A stretch of 64,000 bases of DNA, from positions 8,246,001-8,310,000 of the forward strand of contig OU452201.1 of NCBI GenBank assembly GCA_911728435.2. The letters run 5' to 3'. Of the stretch, positions 32,221-46,198 are shown piece after piece. This stretch comes from Apoderus coryli. Its lineage: Eukaryota; Arthropoda; Insecta; Coleoptera; Attelabidae. The position numbers were made by a program, and so were the translations under genes. Under the pieces are notes generated by a model. That model had not been told where the DNA came from and did not search any database. It saw only the letters and a list, made by a program, of their open reading frames with translations. Within the stretch, counting starts at the first letter, position 1, and each line of letters begins with the position of its first letter.

Positions 32221-33838
32221 TTTTTCAAATTCGTTCATTATAACATTGAGGAGAACACAGAGATCTCGGTTAAACTCCCACCTGAAGTGAATGTTTTTTC
32301 CAATTTACAAACGTGCGTTTTCTTCATTGGATTATAATATTATATCAAAGCAAATGAATCTTTTGATGTTAATTAAATTCGCTAATTACACTTTAATCTC
32401 CTCGTTTTATTTTAAACATCTGATCATACAATCAAAAAACTTATTTAATTAAAATCTGTTGCATTAACGTATTTGAAAAGTTGGTTCTTGCAATTCAATC
32501 CCATAATATTAGGTCGCCCGAGTAGTTGTTTCTGTTTAAACAAACAGGCAAAATAAACTGTAGAATACAGCTATGGCAGTTGAGTTTTGTATAAAGAAAA
32601 TAAATACCTAGTGTATATTTATTTAGTCAGACTTTTAGTTATTTAATTTGGGTATAATGCTTAAGCTTGTAAAACTAAAAACTAGAATGCCACGCACAAA
32701 ATAAATTCAAGTAGAACTTACTACTATATTGGGAAAGCTTTTGCCTGCACTGTAGATATTTGGATGATATAAAGCTTTTGTTATAGTAAAGAAAGAAGCA
32801 AGTATAGGAGCTTTTTCGGTTTTGTTTGTTTTTTATTTACTTATTTTTTAGGATAACGTTCCAGTATAGCGAATATACTGTACCAGTTTTCTATCTAATA
32901 TATAATGAAAGAGGTGCCAAGCATTTCCTTTTCTTTTGGAGTAAATATCTTTAACGGCATGTCGTTTACATTCATTTATTTCGTTTCTTACGGAATAAAT
33001 GTATAGATAAATTGCATTAGATAACAAACATAAATTATAAAAACATACCCTAGTATTTCTAGTGAAGTGAGTCAGGTTTACATTGGAGTTTAGTAGTCAT
33101 TCCTACACATATCTGAAACAAAAAAAGAAACATACAAATTTCTAAAAATTAGAAGAAAAAAAACAAGAAGGAAAATACTCGTATGCTGTTATATATTATA
33201 ATATTCTTAAAGGAACGGTGTAAAAATAAAATGAATATATAAAAACTAATCATATTCCTTAAATACTCAGTTGGACTTAAGTATATAGAAAGTTGCTGAT
33301 TTAGTTAATAATTGTTACTAAATTTCATTTATTTGTCTGTACGATTAAGAGCATGTTGTAAGTTGGAGCCTGGAGACTATCACCTATAACATGACTTATA
33401 TTCATACCCTCAGAAAACTTCATTACATTTATCAATGACGTGATTCCCCTTCCGGCTTTGCGAATTCCAACAAAAACAAACAAACCGTTGATTAATTTAA
33501 AACATTTTATTGAAAAACGAAATAATGATATACAAAAAGAAAACAGATTTAACTATGTAATTTTAATTTTAATAAATCAAAAAAAAATTTATATATTTTC
33601 CATAAAATGGTAAGTTGAATGTTAAATTTGCATATCAATAAACGAACTAAAAAACTGGGGTGTTTTCCAGAAAAAAAAAACAAACTTTGCAGTCTTTGTA
33701 CCGAAAATAAACAAGTACTATGTAATATGTTTTTAAAAATTTCTTTCACTGCACATGCGTATTTATGTGGAAGCTAGCCTCTATGCCGAATAATATCACG
33801 GATATGTTTGTATAACATAGTCTGGAGGCTGTAGTATT
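32221..33838. other. Unassigned AT-rich stretch
   Basis: No signature seen; several A-runs near 33120-33170 and 33540-33590. Confidence 0.4.
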
Positions 33839-33839
33839 A

Positions 33840-35716
33840 TAGGGCGCAAATGTAGATAATTCTGCTATCGTTATTATGTCGTGGTAAAAATGGATGACAG
33901 ACGAAATACTTGCAATGTTTGAAGAGAGAAGGAAATACAAGAACCAAGGCAGACGAGACAAATATATGACGCTGCAAAATACCATAAGAAGAACAGTAAG
34001 AGCGGCAAAAAATAAGTGGCTGAAGGAACAGTGCGAAGAAATGGAACACTTGCAAGAACAGCACGATGAGTATAACCTGCACAAGAAAATAAAAGAAACA
34101 GCTGGAATGTACAGGAAACGGACTTTCTCTCAGTTAGAAGATAATCAGGAAGATGACCTGTCTGGACCGTCAATTACAATAGAAAAGATTACTAGGGCAA
34201 TAAAAGGCTCGAAAGATAAGAAAACGGTTGGACCAGATTTAGTGCCTGTTGAACTGCTCAAATTACTAGACAACGAAAGTATTAAGAGGCTACAAAGACT
34301 TTTCAACCAAATTTACAACACAGGAAAATTCCCAACCAAATGGCTTACATCTCTTTTTATTCCACTCCCAAAGAAGAGCAACGCAACACGATGTGAAGAT
34401 CACAGATTGATCAGCTTGATGAGCCACACTCTGAAAGTGTTTCTGAAGGTCATTCACTACAGAATTTCCACAAAATGCGAAAGCGCTGTTGGATCCTCTC
34501 AATTCGGATTTAGAAGGGGTCTCGGTACAAGAGAGGCACTGGTCGAAACTTAAGTGTTGGTTCAGAACTGTTATGATCAGAGAAAAGATGTAGCGATGTG
34601 TTTCATAGATTACGAAAAAGCATTTGATAGAGTGCAACATCACAAACTCGTTCAAATGCTGAGGCGAATTGACATAGATCAAAAGGACATACGCTGTATT
34701 GAAAGCTTGTACTGGAACCAATCAGCGGCAGTTAGATCTGACAGCGAAGTTACGAAAGCACAGAAAATCCTTAGAGGTTTAAGACAGAGATGTGTCCTCT
34801 CCTCAGTTCTGTTTAACATTTACTCTGAAAATATCTTCCAGGAAGCTCTCGAAGGACAACAATTAGGCATCAAAGTAAATGGCACATGGACCAACAATAT
34901 ACGGTATGCAGACGACACAGTCCTGATAGCAGACAATATGAATGACCTCCAAAGACTCCTGGACATGGTTGGAATGCACGGCCGACGCATGGGAATCAAC
35001 ATCAACATAAAAAAGACAAAATTCCTAGTAATCAGCCGCAAATTGGATGAGTTCCGGAATGCGGAACTTACATACGATAGTGAAGACATATAACGAGTTA
35101 AAAAGTTTAACTATCTGGGGACTTGGATATGTGAAGACTGGTCTTCAGATGCAGAAATCAGGTACAGGATAGAAAAAGCGAAGAGCTCATTGATGAGATT
35201 CAAAAACGTCTTTACGAACTCCGACTTCGACCTCTCAGAATAAGATTCACAAAGTGTTATGTATGGTCCGTACTGTTGTATGGTATGGAAGGCTGGACAG
35301 TGAAGGTTAGCACAATGAATAGGCTAGAAGCATTTGAAATGTGGATCTATCGAAGAATCCTGAAAGTCCCATGGACAGCAAGAAAGACCAACGAGGAAAT
35401 TTTGAGGACGATAGGAAGAGAACGCGAATTGCTGGACACGATAAAGCGCAGGAAAACAGCGTATCTGGGGCATGTGATACGCAACGAAAGGTACCATTTC
35501 CTACAATTAATAATAGAAGGAAAAATAGAAGGAAGAAGGGGTGTAGGCAGAAAGAGGATGTCGTGGCTCCGAAACATCAAGCATTGGACAGAAATAGGAA
35601 CCACAGGAGAATTAATTCACACCACCAGAGATAAGAAAAAATGGTCAGAAGTGATCGCAAACATCCAATAATGGATAGCAGCGGAAGAAGATAGTCCTTT
35701 TGCCTTTGAATTTTAA
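33840..35716 (+). mobile_element. RTE-clade LINE, 5'-truncated
   Basis: The endonuclease is missing and homology starts just before WMTDEILAMFEERRKYKN. The C-terminal extension can be followed past the stop at 35671 as WIAAEEDSPFAFEF, ending at 35716, after which the sequence returns to ordinary DNA. There is almost no 3' untranslated region, which is usual for RTE elements. No target duplication was identified. This is the best-preserved retrotransposon in the window. Confidence 0.85.
33888..35671 (+). pseudogene. RTE-type reverse transcriptase, few breaks
   Basis: Three blocks. Block 1 (33894-34553): RRKYKNQGRRDKYMTLQNTI linker, then ITRAIKGSKDKKTVGPDLVP, PTKWLTSLFIPLPKK, CEDHRLISLMSHTLKVFLKV and SSQFGFRRGLGTREAL; it ends in TAA at 34551. 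Block 2 (34554-35093): MCFIDYEKAFDRVQHHKL (motif A), GLRQRCVLSSVLFNIYSE (motif B) and NIRYADDTVLIA (YADD box, about 34900), then TAA at 35091. Reading continues in frame with VKKFNYLGTWICED, then a frameshift near 35240. Block 3 (35276-35671): YGMEGWTVKVSTMNRLEAFE, MWIYRRILKVPW and GHVIRNERYHFLQLI. The block order matches the RTE clade. Catalytic residues are all present; four lesions (34551, 35091, about 35240, 35669) inactivate it. Confidence 0.88.
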
Positions 35717-35719
35717 GTA

Positions 35720-38700
35720 TGCATAATGGCAAACTTTAAAATAAGAGTATCGTTTGTGTGTTACGTTATAAATGTTCGATTTCAATTGTAATTATTATTA
35801 CATATTATTAAGTAGTAGAAATTCATGTAAGTTAACTTAAAAGTGAAGTAATTTGTTGTGAAAGCTTAGCCTCCCTCAACGAGCAGCTACTGGTGGAAGG
35901 ATAACTGTTGTTCGTAGCATGCTGTGCTTATAATCCTGACGAACTCTTTCCCAAAATTGAAGGACCCTGTAAGGTAGGAGGTGAAGGGTCATTGCTGTTA
36001 TTTAGATCACTTTGGTGGGAAAATGGTTAAACCTCAACAAATGTTCAAGTATAAGGAATGCTATAGCTATCCAACCGACTAGGTACAAGCATTAAGTAAA
36101 TAGGTAAGTATGTAAATTATTTCGCATAATAGTATGTAGGTACAAAAAAAGACAATTTCAGCATGATATATGTGCGCGACAGGCGAAAAAAATGACTCAA
36201 CAATTTTATTTCCATAATAATAGTAATATGCAACTGTAGGAATTCACATCTCATATTATTATTCCTTTTGTTATGATTATTTTTGTTGTAATAAGGCTAT
36301 ATTTAGATTGAAGACGTTCTCTGCATAATAAATAAATCTGAAATGTACGGTGTTAAATAAATTCAAGCGCCAGATGTTTTATTTCAGTTGTAAAAAGAAC
36401 GAAACAATCATTTTTCTAACTCACCGCGCGTCGAGTGATATTGATAAAATAAAAAGAGTGTACCTATAAATTTATTTAAGTAAACGTAATATAGAGGGTG
36501 TACAGATTTGGTTTGCTTTCAGGCAAATTTGTGGCAAATTTCTCTATGAAATCGTTAACAAAACTACGGCAAGAGACATCGAATTTATTAAATGCTGTGC
36601 CCGGTGGTGGGTTTAAGGATTTACCTTTAGATGCTCTTGTTGGAGGCGCCAAGTATCCTTCTATCACGTCATAAAATTGCTCGAAACTTGCTTTATTTAA
36701 AAAATAAACACACTGAAATAATTTTAAAAAAAAAACTTTAAGACTAACAAAATAATTAAAAGATCAAACACGTGATATTCAAAATTTATTTGATGTGAAA
36801 TGTCAAAAATAAAATAAACTGACGTCTTGTCATACATTGTGTGTGCGAAAGTTGACTTGCGATCGGTATACTCCCATGCGCAAAAGTTGCGAGTGGAGCA
36901 AATTCATATCGCTCACATTGCATTTCAAATAAACCGCGCACTAATTTGTAATCGCAAATGACGTCATTTGCATACACGCAAAGTTGCACCGATTTCAGAT
37001 AAAGCCCCCCAGATCTAAAACATATCAAACTTAGTTAATGCGGATGAATTTGTGTTTAAATTTATCTTGATGTTATTAAGTACAATTAAAATCTATAATT
37101 CAGATGCTTGCAAAACTCTAATCAATAAAATATCATTAAGAAACGTTTCTCAAAAAAAAGAAAAAAGTAAAGCTATTACTTCGGCTAGATATATATTTCT
37201 GGTACATTTCAAACAGCCAATTACAGTTTATAGGATAGCCATTTATGAAAGTCTTAATATAAGACAGACACTAGTCTTCATGGTGAACGTATCCCAATTT
37301 TTATTTTCCCAGTATCGTCTCTCTATAATGTACTAGTACTCTGCTGGTGTGGAAATAAAAGTAGAAAACCCAAAAATATATAATATACAACATTATATGA
37401 AAGCTGCAGCATAAAATCATAAAATTTTTATATGTTGTACCATAACTATATAACTGTAACATAGAGCGCTTTATTAAAAAATCGAGATTATGAGTTTTAG
37501 CAACCACCCAAATATAAAACACAGAAGAATTCTATTTTAATTGAAGTTCTAATAGATTAGTCAACTTCAATAGGCTCTCAAACCTACACCAACATCCATT
37601 TGAAAGTTGAGCAGAGATAGTTTTATAGCAGACCAGCAAAATATCAAACCTCGTGCTATCAAGTCGGAAAGTTTTCTGCCTATCCGCGTATGTGTTTTGC
37701 ACACTACTTCTCTGTGATATCTTAGGTAGATTAACTTTTAGAGACAGTTTTATTTCGTTAAAAAAAAAAAGATGATTTCGCCCAACGGCAACGGCTAGAA
37801 GGAGAAAACGAAATACAAACTACTATCTAGTTTGTTTCGTCGTCATAGTAACTATCGTATTGGAACTTCGCACTCAGTAATGTAATCTTTACAAAAGAAA
37901 TTAATTTGGAACTGAATCAATTTGTGAGTACATTCCTTGTTTGTTATTCCGTCGTAAAACTTGGGCAATTACATTACTTACTAACTTTCTGCAAACTTAT
38001 CCAAACCATAGAGATATTCATTTAATCATATCATGATAAATTTTAAAATTCAAGTATTTAATAAATATTTTCAATTCTGCTGATATATTTAGCATTTCTT
38101 AATATTAAGTTAGTTAAGTCAGAGTTTGAGTTGAGCCATGGGGCAAACCCGACATTAATAAAACTCTGGGAGATTTCGAATCATTAATTTGCACAAACTG
38201 AGTCCTACTATTGTTTCTATAAGGTGATATCCACCTTAACAAATATCATTAAACTGAAAAATAGACAATTATTATTGTTTACCTTTCGAAGCTTTTATTC
38301 AATATAAAACTAACAGCACCATCAATGAAACTCCACAATATACAATTATTTTATTAGAGTTTTCGAAATATGTATATGTATATGAACCTGAATTTCATAT
38401 ACTAGTGTAAATATTACACTATGTACGTCAGTATACTATTTTTTTGTTCCTTTTGACATTGTAGATAAAAATTAAAACACTTTAAAATACAATTAAACAA
38501 GTTATTAAATCTCTATTACTGAAGTCAGGCAATTTTATTTAATTTCAGCTTTATTAGTTATTTATAAACCTACATACATATAGTAAGTTATTAGCAGTTT
38601 TAATCTTTATGTTTGTACAGAATTATTGTTTTCTAACGACATTTAAGTCTATATGATTGTCCCTGAAATTTATATTAATAATAGCAATAATAATATACAC

Positions 38701-41658
38701 TTGATTGAAATCAATTAATTGTGGGGCAACAATACTAAACAGTGAGATCACTTTTTATTTATGTTCTACAGGGCGTGGGCACAAAATTATCCATACATGT
38801 TTTTTTTTTAATTTAAGAAAAGTCACGTTTCATCTTTAGGCGACAATATTCTCAAACACAATTGCAGAAATAAATTTACAACTCCTTAGTTGATAGAAAT
38901 ACCTTTATTTCTATCTGGAAAACACTGTAAAACAGAACAAGATGATGTAATTCAAAACCGGATTGAAATTATGATTGATGGCTTCTGATACATCTACAAA
39001 TATTATTAGGTATTTCTTAGTCTTAAAGTTGCAATAAATAAATTTATGTACATCACTGAAAAAAATTGAATTTGCAAAAACTGGGCTGAAGATTCAAACA
39101 ACTAACTCCAAACCCTTCGAGCAAGTAGCTCATTACTAAATAAGGCGGTGAGTTGAGAATTGGACTACGAACATGTTTCCAGAAATAGAAATTTTAAATA
39201 CGTTGGATTTGTTAATGTCTATATTCTATTAAATTTATTTTTGTGGAGATTCGACTTTTATTTCGTCACTATAATAGCTAAAACTCCACTTAAGAATGGA
39301 CTATTTTTTCAAATTAAATTCATATCCATTTTCGGTGATGACTTGCGTTTCCATAATTATGAGTGAATCACCATGTATACCGTTTTGTTTAAAAATCATT
39401 CAATGATTCTTCTCAGTGGCGATGAGAAGACAAAATTTAATTTCATTTATCTGTAAACTAAACGACGAAATTCGGATGGGATCTGGGATAAATCCTGTTG
39501 TATTGTTTGTTGAAATTAAATTTCTTTTACGCAGTAGAGGAAAAACTTTCATTGTGCCTAAAAGAATTTTTGCCATTGTATAGATTCAAGATAGGTTAGA
39601 TCGTGTAGACGAAATTCGTTCAAAATGATACAGAATTGCTCCACAAAAATTATACATTCTTCCAAAACATTTAAAACTGAAGTAAAATTAAGAAAATGTT
39701 ATTCTGAGTTAATGATTTTGTAGCGACCGATAGGAGTTTGTATAGATTTTTTCCTAAGAATTTATCATTTGCTTGTTACAATATTTTCTAAAGAAACTAG
39801 TCTCATTTAAAAAAAAAATGTAAAAAACTTAATGCAAAAACACATTTTCTGAATAATATGTCTGTGAGCGCTATTAACGGAATTCCTCAGAGGCCAATTT
39901 ATTATTGAAAACAAACTTGACTTTTGCCTGCAGAAAATAAAAACAAGAAAAGGCAATAAATGAAATGAACGGAGCCGTCGTGGTTATAAGGCATATTGGC
40001 CTTGAAAAAATAACAAGAAGAAGTGTCAAAGGAACTTTTATATATACGCATTTTTTAGTTGTAAATAATTGTAAGAAATCGCAGAATAGCCGTTCTATTT
40101 ACGGTTGCAGACAGTGTGGCAAAAGTTTATTGGATTTCATTGGCGTAGTAAAGGTAATTTGTTTGCTAAAGCTGGTAGCCATAAACGAACGCTTGCACCA
40201 TCAGTCAAATAAATTGTTTATAGATATATTGACTTTGTTTACTAAAAACAAACACTATCTGAACAGTTCTACGACAGCATGCAGAGATCTTATTTCGGAA
40301 TTATAAAAACATGGCTTCAAGACTTATTATATGAGTGATGAGATTTTTGAGGTCTCATATTCAGAGATAGTTTTGGACTATAAATTAAATTACAGACAAC
40401 ATGGGGCCGATATCAAAAAGTGTGTAGCGCAAGTAGCAACACTTGTAGAGGACTATTAACCAAATACCGTATGTATTAACCGGACTTTTACTATAAAGTG
40501 GAGTTTATCTCGTTCACCCAAGAACTATACAGTTCTATTGGTCGGAAAATGCAAGAAGAAAACGTTTCCAAATTTCAGGTTATAGCTGTCGTAGATGGAT
40601 TGGGAATGAGTGGAATTTTGCTGTCTGATATGAATCAGTGATTAATTTTTTGTAACATTCTTGAGATCAAACCATATGAGCGTTGTAGAGAAACAAACAA
40701 CATAAACTCCCGCCAGAAATCTCACGAGGCTCTCAACTCACCCTAACACGAATTATAACCACAGTAAAAGTGCCATCTTTTGGAGATTTTAATTATGAAG
40801 AATTAACTTTAAAATCAACTAATTTCTTTGACTAATACAGGGTGAGTCGGGAGGTAGGGGCCTAACTCTAAGGGTGTAGTCTATGCATCAAAATAATAAG
40901 AAAAAACTCAACTGTTGTTATCCAATATATCTACTCCATAAAATTGCATCGTGTAATTAAAATGCTCAATAAATAACCAGATATGTTTCGAGTTTTCCAA
41001 ACTGATCATCAGTGTAAAAATTAATAAACCTTATTTCGAAAAATTTAATATTTATATAAATTTGAATGGACGTGTTGCAGAAATGTTGGAAAGTTTGAAA
41101 CCTTTCTCAAAATGTTCGTATTATTACAGTTTCAGAATAAGGCTTATGTGAAACTAAGTAGCATATTAAACTAACTAATGAAGTTTCTTTTTCTTTATAT
41201 TTATTACCAACAACAGCATCCAAACGTATGACACAGGGCATTACAATTCTGTATTGAGAAGAAGCGTGGAAATATTTTAGTTTAATTTCCTGAAAAGCTA
41301 ATAGTGCGCAGAATTCTAAAGTTGTAGATTCTATTAACAAATACAAAGTTCAAGTAATTGGTTTTGACAACATAACATCATTAACATATTAAATTACATT
41401 TCAAAACAATCGCTACGTTAATGAACATCAACTGTTAAAACTCGTTGGTAATATCCTTACAAGTATTATTCCAAGCACAGATTTTTCTCTAAAACGAGTT
41501 TTACAGATGTGCGTTTTAAATCATCTGTAATTATATGATTGTGTATCAGGTATGTTTCTAATGCAATAACTATAAAGTTAACACTGTTAACTGAGAAATA
41601 TTATTTTTCTGGATAATAAAATAGTGTAGTACGAGGGCTCGATAAAATATTTTCTATA
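35720..41658. other. Long unassigned stretch with isolated motifs
   Basis: No element could be delimited. Items seen: an 18-bp palindrome (36954-36971); the minus frame 36476-36667 (LAPPTRASKGKSLNPPPG...), balanced composition but unrecognised; isolated transposon-end-like motifs CTACAGGGCGTGGGC (about 38767) and TAATACAGGGTGAGTC (about 40840) without partners; the plus frame 39965-40306 with YGCRQCGKS but no zinc-finger spacing. Otherwise A/T-rich sequence. Confidence 0.4.
36954..36971. repeat. Perfect 18-bp palindrome with CRE core
   Basis: GCAAATGACGTCATTTGC is its own reverse complement and contains TGACGTCA, the full CREB/ATF site. A regulatory role is only a possibility; no gene is adjacent. 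Confidence 0.6.
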
Positions 41659-41660
41659 TA

Positions 41661-44322
41661 CAGGGTGAACTATCACTCAGTACAAAAATTTTAACTGGAG
41701 GTAGAGAAAAATAAGATTTAACAGAATCGCCTTTCAAAAAAATTCCAACATTTTTATTAAAGGAGAAAATAATTTTTTTGTAAATCATATTAAACTCCCT
41801 TTTTACGACGCCTATGACCGCCTGCCCAATTGAAGTTTAAATTAGACATTAGTTTAAAGGTTATGCTGCAGCACCATGTTGCCAAGTGTATCGAATTACC
41901 GCGCATTTAAAGTAAACAATTTATTTACAAAATGTAGATAGATAAGTAATTATGTGACTACAATCTTACTAAATATTATATGAGCACCTACCTTTCGGAT
42001 ATGTCTAACTCTGAGTGTTGCACTTTTGTTTGTTTTCTTTAAAACATCCTGAGGACCGCTTGGTTTCCCTCGTTCACTCTTCTTGTTTAACGTGAGGTAC
42101 TCAGCCCGACGACCACGACAAGGTGGATCCCCTCCGTCAGGAAAACCCCAGGGTAACAAAAAACACACGAATGCAAATGACACTAGCACTTGATTAAGGT
42201 CAAAGAACTACAACAATAAATGTGAAAACAGGCCACCGTCCACTTCACCACACTTGTTTACGCGCTTAATCACTGAACTTCGGATACGTGCAAAAACACC
42301 AGGATTATTGCGGATTTGTTGATCAGCTGCCCCTCAATTTGTAGTCGTAACTGCTGTTCATTACCAATCTCCGTTTCATGTAGATGTAAAATTATTATTA
42401 TTTTACATAACTCGTTCATGTTTTACAACAGGAACTTCTCGGGCATCACTCATCACAGTAATAATATGTTAATTCCACGTTTGAATAAGGCATTTTCAAT
42501 AATTAAATTGAATTTTTTAAACATTCAAAACACAATGAAGGAATATAATAATGCAAAGTCAAAAACGCGATGACAAATGACATACCAACAACTTAAGAAT
42601 ATTATCAAAATATCGATATATCGGAATAAAAAATATCCATAGTCACATCGATAATTTACACTTCATTATAACGATATATTGATATATTATTACCTTAGAA
42701 TTTCGAATATAAAGAGTATATCGCCGATAATTTCATTTAGCAGATATATCGATATATTCCATTCGATATACCACTGGGCTTTGCCAACGATAGTGCCAAT
42801 GTATCGGATCACACATCTGTATTTATTAACATTAGTGTAGTTTCTAGTTATTGTTGTATTTATATTAAAAATATTACTATTTTATCGGATGAAAATGTAC
42901 GATATCGATTGTTGAAATTTCAATAACAAACACGATCGATAGTGACAAAACTTGCATAATAATTATTCGTGAGTGCAAGCTTGCCAGATTTGGCAAAAAA
43001 AGCCATAGTCAATAGACGCTAAATATTCTTAGTTAGCTCTTGGCTTCCAAATTTGGTGATTCACCATTCATCACATCATTAATATCTACGTTATTTCATA
43101 ATATATTCATATTTATAATATTTCCGACAAAATTTTTGTTTAGCGTTCGTAGGCAACCCGTTTTTTATATGGTGTACTTTATTCTGCCTAAGATGTAAAG
43201 TATGTAATGCGCAATTTCTAACGTCTATTTTCCACAATTTTTTATGTAATGTTAAAACAAACATAGTTACGTGAGAAATTTCACGTCCCTTTTAAAAAAA
43301 AATTCAAGTGAGGGCGAATGGTAGGTGAGATGCCACATCAGCCAATCTGATCTGAGAAATTTGTGAGGAATTTCTTGCGAACGTGTACACATGCAAAGCA
43401 CATGCGGAGGTCAAGGATTAAAAGTAGCATAATATGGCTCGATACACAATACACATTGAGTTTGAATAAGTTATTTTTTTACTCAAAATAAAAAGCTTAA
43501 TATGTGTGTTATAAACTTGGCAACACGTTAGGCTGTTGGTTGACAGATCACGTCGAAGTTGTCTGTAGATCATGCAGGTGTTAACCTATTCACCTATTAA
43601 CCGATATTTTATTATTTTTGTGTTTACATTTTCGTCCCGTTTGGAAATAAGGATTTAAATACATTAAGGCATTTTACATTTTTTTTAGTTTAGTTTAGTT
43701 TAGTGTACTACCGACAATGTTTAGTTAGTGTTTGTGTGTTCAAAATGCAAAAATATCGTTTAGAAATTTGCAAAAACGAAGAAATTATCTACAATTTGGA
43801 GTATTCCAGATTGATTGTTATTGATCAATTATTATAAGACAGCGCCGCTACAACTGGCTATCATAGTTTAATATTTCGTTAAATTTAAAATAAATCGGCA
43901 TCAGCGAATTTTAAAAAAGTGTGCATTTAGTGTATCTACTTCTCGGAAATCTGTTGTGTTTTTAGTGTATTCAATAAGTATGCGAAAATATCGTAAGGAG
44001 TTTGTTGTTTACAAAAACGAAAAAGGAGTGTATAATTCTGCAGTAGTAAAGATGGATTTATTTATCAGGTATAATAATAATTATTATTTACAAAAATGTT
44101 CATTTTCACCTCTCTACAATTGGCAACGCCGCGTACTGCGGTTTGTAGGTTCGAAGCCATCGTGTAAAATAATTGTCATAGGCGCCGATTTACCAGGGAA
44201 AAACGTGGATTTGCCCCTTTTTGTAAACATTGAATAAAAATTCCGAAACAAATTTTTTATGATTTTTCATGCTTTCCTGAGCATGTGGTTAAAATTTTTG
44301 TACTGAGTGATAGTTCACCCTG
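41661..44322. mobile_element. 2.66-kb element with 35-bp perfect inverted ends, no known transposase
   Basis: CAGGGTGAACTATCACTCAG and the next 15 bases at 41661-41695 are exactly inverted at 44288-44322. Both sides are flanked by TA (41659-41660, 44323-44324), as in Tc1/mariner-type insertions. The interior has A/T-rich sequence, a minus frame (41950-42189) and a plus frame (43956-44237), none recognisable as transposase. An inner inverted match, ACTTGGCAACA, lies near 41880 (as complement) and 43518. Perfect ends suggest a fairly recent or selected element; lack of a known transposase suggests a non-autonomous element or an unfamiliar family. Confidence 0.8.
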
Positions 44323-44324
44323 TA

Positions 44325-45900
44325 TATTTAACTTTGAGATGTAATATAGGTTTTGATTGATGTTTTTATGTGGAGTCCAGGCGTACCTTTGATTTTTTTG
44401 ATTTGGTCTCAGTTTCAAAATATGAAGCAAACTATAATATAAATCTGTTCAAAAAAAAATGTTTCTTTATTCTTGTAGAAATATAAGTTTACACATTGTT
44501 TGTTTGTTGTTTATTAACGCATCAAAATGGCAATTTTTTATTGAATCTACTTAGAATTTTGGTATTTTAAAGATTAGGAACATAATCGCGACAGAAGTTA
44601 TTCTTTATTCTAAAAACGTAATTTTCGACATAAAATTTGAAATATTTCTAAAACGGCTGGACATAGGTATAACATATTATGCATGAACTATCTTTAGAAT
44701 CACAAGTAGAATCCAAAAAAAATATATAATTTATATAGGGTTGTATTTAAAATGAGGTATAACCGGAAGTGTATTTAAAAATATTTTAGCTGAATATCCG
44801 GTATAGCAAAGAACTTTTTTAGCGCTATAAATAATATTTGCGACATATTATGTATGTGCGATAGTTGTTGTATGAATATAATAAAATAAAAACTTCAATA
44901 ATTGTAAAAACAAATAGGTAGGCCAATTGTAAACTACAAAATTTTGAACTTAAATCGAATATTTTGAAAATGAGAGGCACATTATTTCTATTTATCATCT
45001 GGTATGACGAGTAATCTTGGTTTTATAGTTTTTTTGGCTAGATCCACAATGAAACGCTTTTAAAACCCCGTTAAAATAAAGCGTAAATTTTTTACACCAT
45101 TTGGAACAGCTAACTGAGAACAAATGGAAATTATTTTTTTGTAGTGAGCCTAAAACAGCATGTATTGGAAAATCTACCTTTCGAACTGGCTGCCATCAGG
45201 ATTATTTTACAATATACGTACATCAGTTTAAATACGATTTCGGATAAATATTTTAAGTAATTTATCATTACGTCTATTAGTATCGTGGTAAATTGCAATT
45301 TGTAGTTGGGATTTAGCTACTTTTGCTAAAATTTCAAAATCAAAAAAATAAGTGGATAATTAGCCATCTCTTGCAAACTGATCAAACAGCCTTAACGGAT
45401 TATAACCAAATTTGGTACAAAAATACTATTGGTCATAACGAGTATAACTAATTAGATTTTGGTAGTCATAGAGTGTAGGCGAAGGGTATAAAAAGGGTCA
45501 ACAAAATTCATATTAACTAAACTAAATGAAAAAAATTACGTATAACAAACTCGTACATAGGTGCATATTTCTCGCTAGACCTCCTTCTAAATCCAAGTTT
45601 TGACCAAATTAGTTCTGTATATTAAACTCTGTAGGTATACAAAAATTTAATTAAACTGTTAGATTCTGCGAATGCTTTGTTCCTACGTACCCTATCCTAG
45701 ATATAGGTAGTTTTATTTGAAGAAACAATATAGGTATTCCTTTGTACTTCTTTCATCATATTTACCCAACAATAGCAAGAACATCATTAATTTTGACATA
45801 ACAAAAGCGTTCGAGACTAGAAAAATACAAGCAAAATAACATGAAAAATTAATTACAATACTTGGTTAGGTCTCAAGGAAATAAAATTTATAGTTACCAG
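44325..45900. other. Unassigned AT-rich stretch
   Basis: No signature seen. Confidence 0.4.
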
Positions 45901-46198
45901 CAGTGACGGCTCGTCCTGCTAATAACTAAAGGTGCTGTAGATACCTAAATACTACCACTAACTGAGACTTCGCCGAAACACCTCATTCGTAATTTTTGCC
46001 AAATAATGCTTAATATTTTGTGATACACTTTAAATATTTCGATGATATACCTCTAACATAAAATGTAATAAATCTGTCAGAATTTCTTTTAAAACTTGTA
46101 GACTTATCTAAATGTTCGGCAAGTGTTTTAACCAATTCGATTGTAAAATTTATTAAACCAAGAAAAAACCCCCGGCTTTTCGGATTTATCGGTTTCAT
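45901..46198 (-). mobile_element. hAT element remnant: one end plus transposase piece
   Basis: CAGTGACGGCTCGTCCTG at 45901 is a hAT-type end similar to the MITE at 26330. The adjoining minus frame (46198-46010) reads KSRGFFLGLINFTIELVKT and LAEHLDKSTSFKRNSDRF. This resembles the segment RGNF-x-E-L-(6)-D-x-x-L-x-x-HL-x-x-S-x-x-F of ZMYM1-like hAT transposases. It lies upstream of the RNase H core in that family. The other end was not found, and the mariner relic begins about 200 bp further on. Confidence 0.55.

Noticed and set aside
33746..34173. Overlapping minus ORFs rich in S, C, F and L
   Set aside because: Antisense of the RTE reverse transcriptase; likewise the minus ORFs at 34290-34721, 34820-35089 and 35347-35604.
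36476..36667. 63-codon minus ORF (LAPPTRASKGKSLNPPPG)
   Set aside because: Composition looks coding, but no family, partner exon or element boundary could be assigned.
39965..40306. YGCRQCGKS as a C2H2 zinc finger
   Set aside because: The H-x3-H half is missing and the spacing does not fit.
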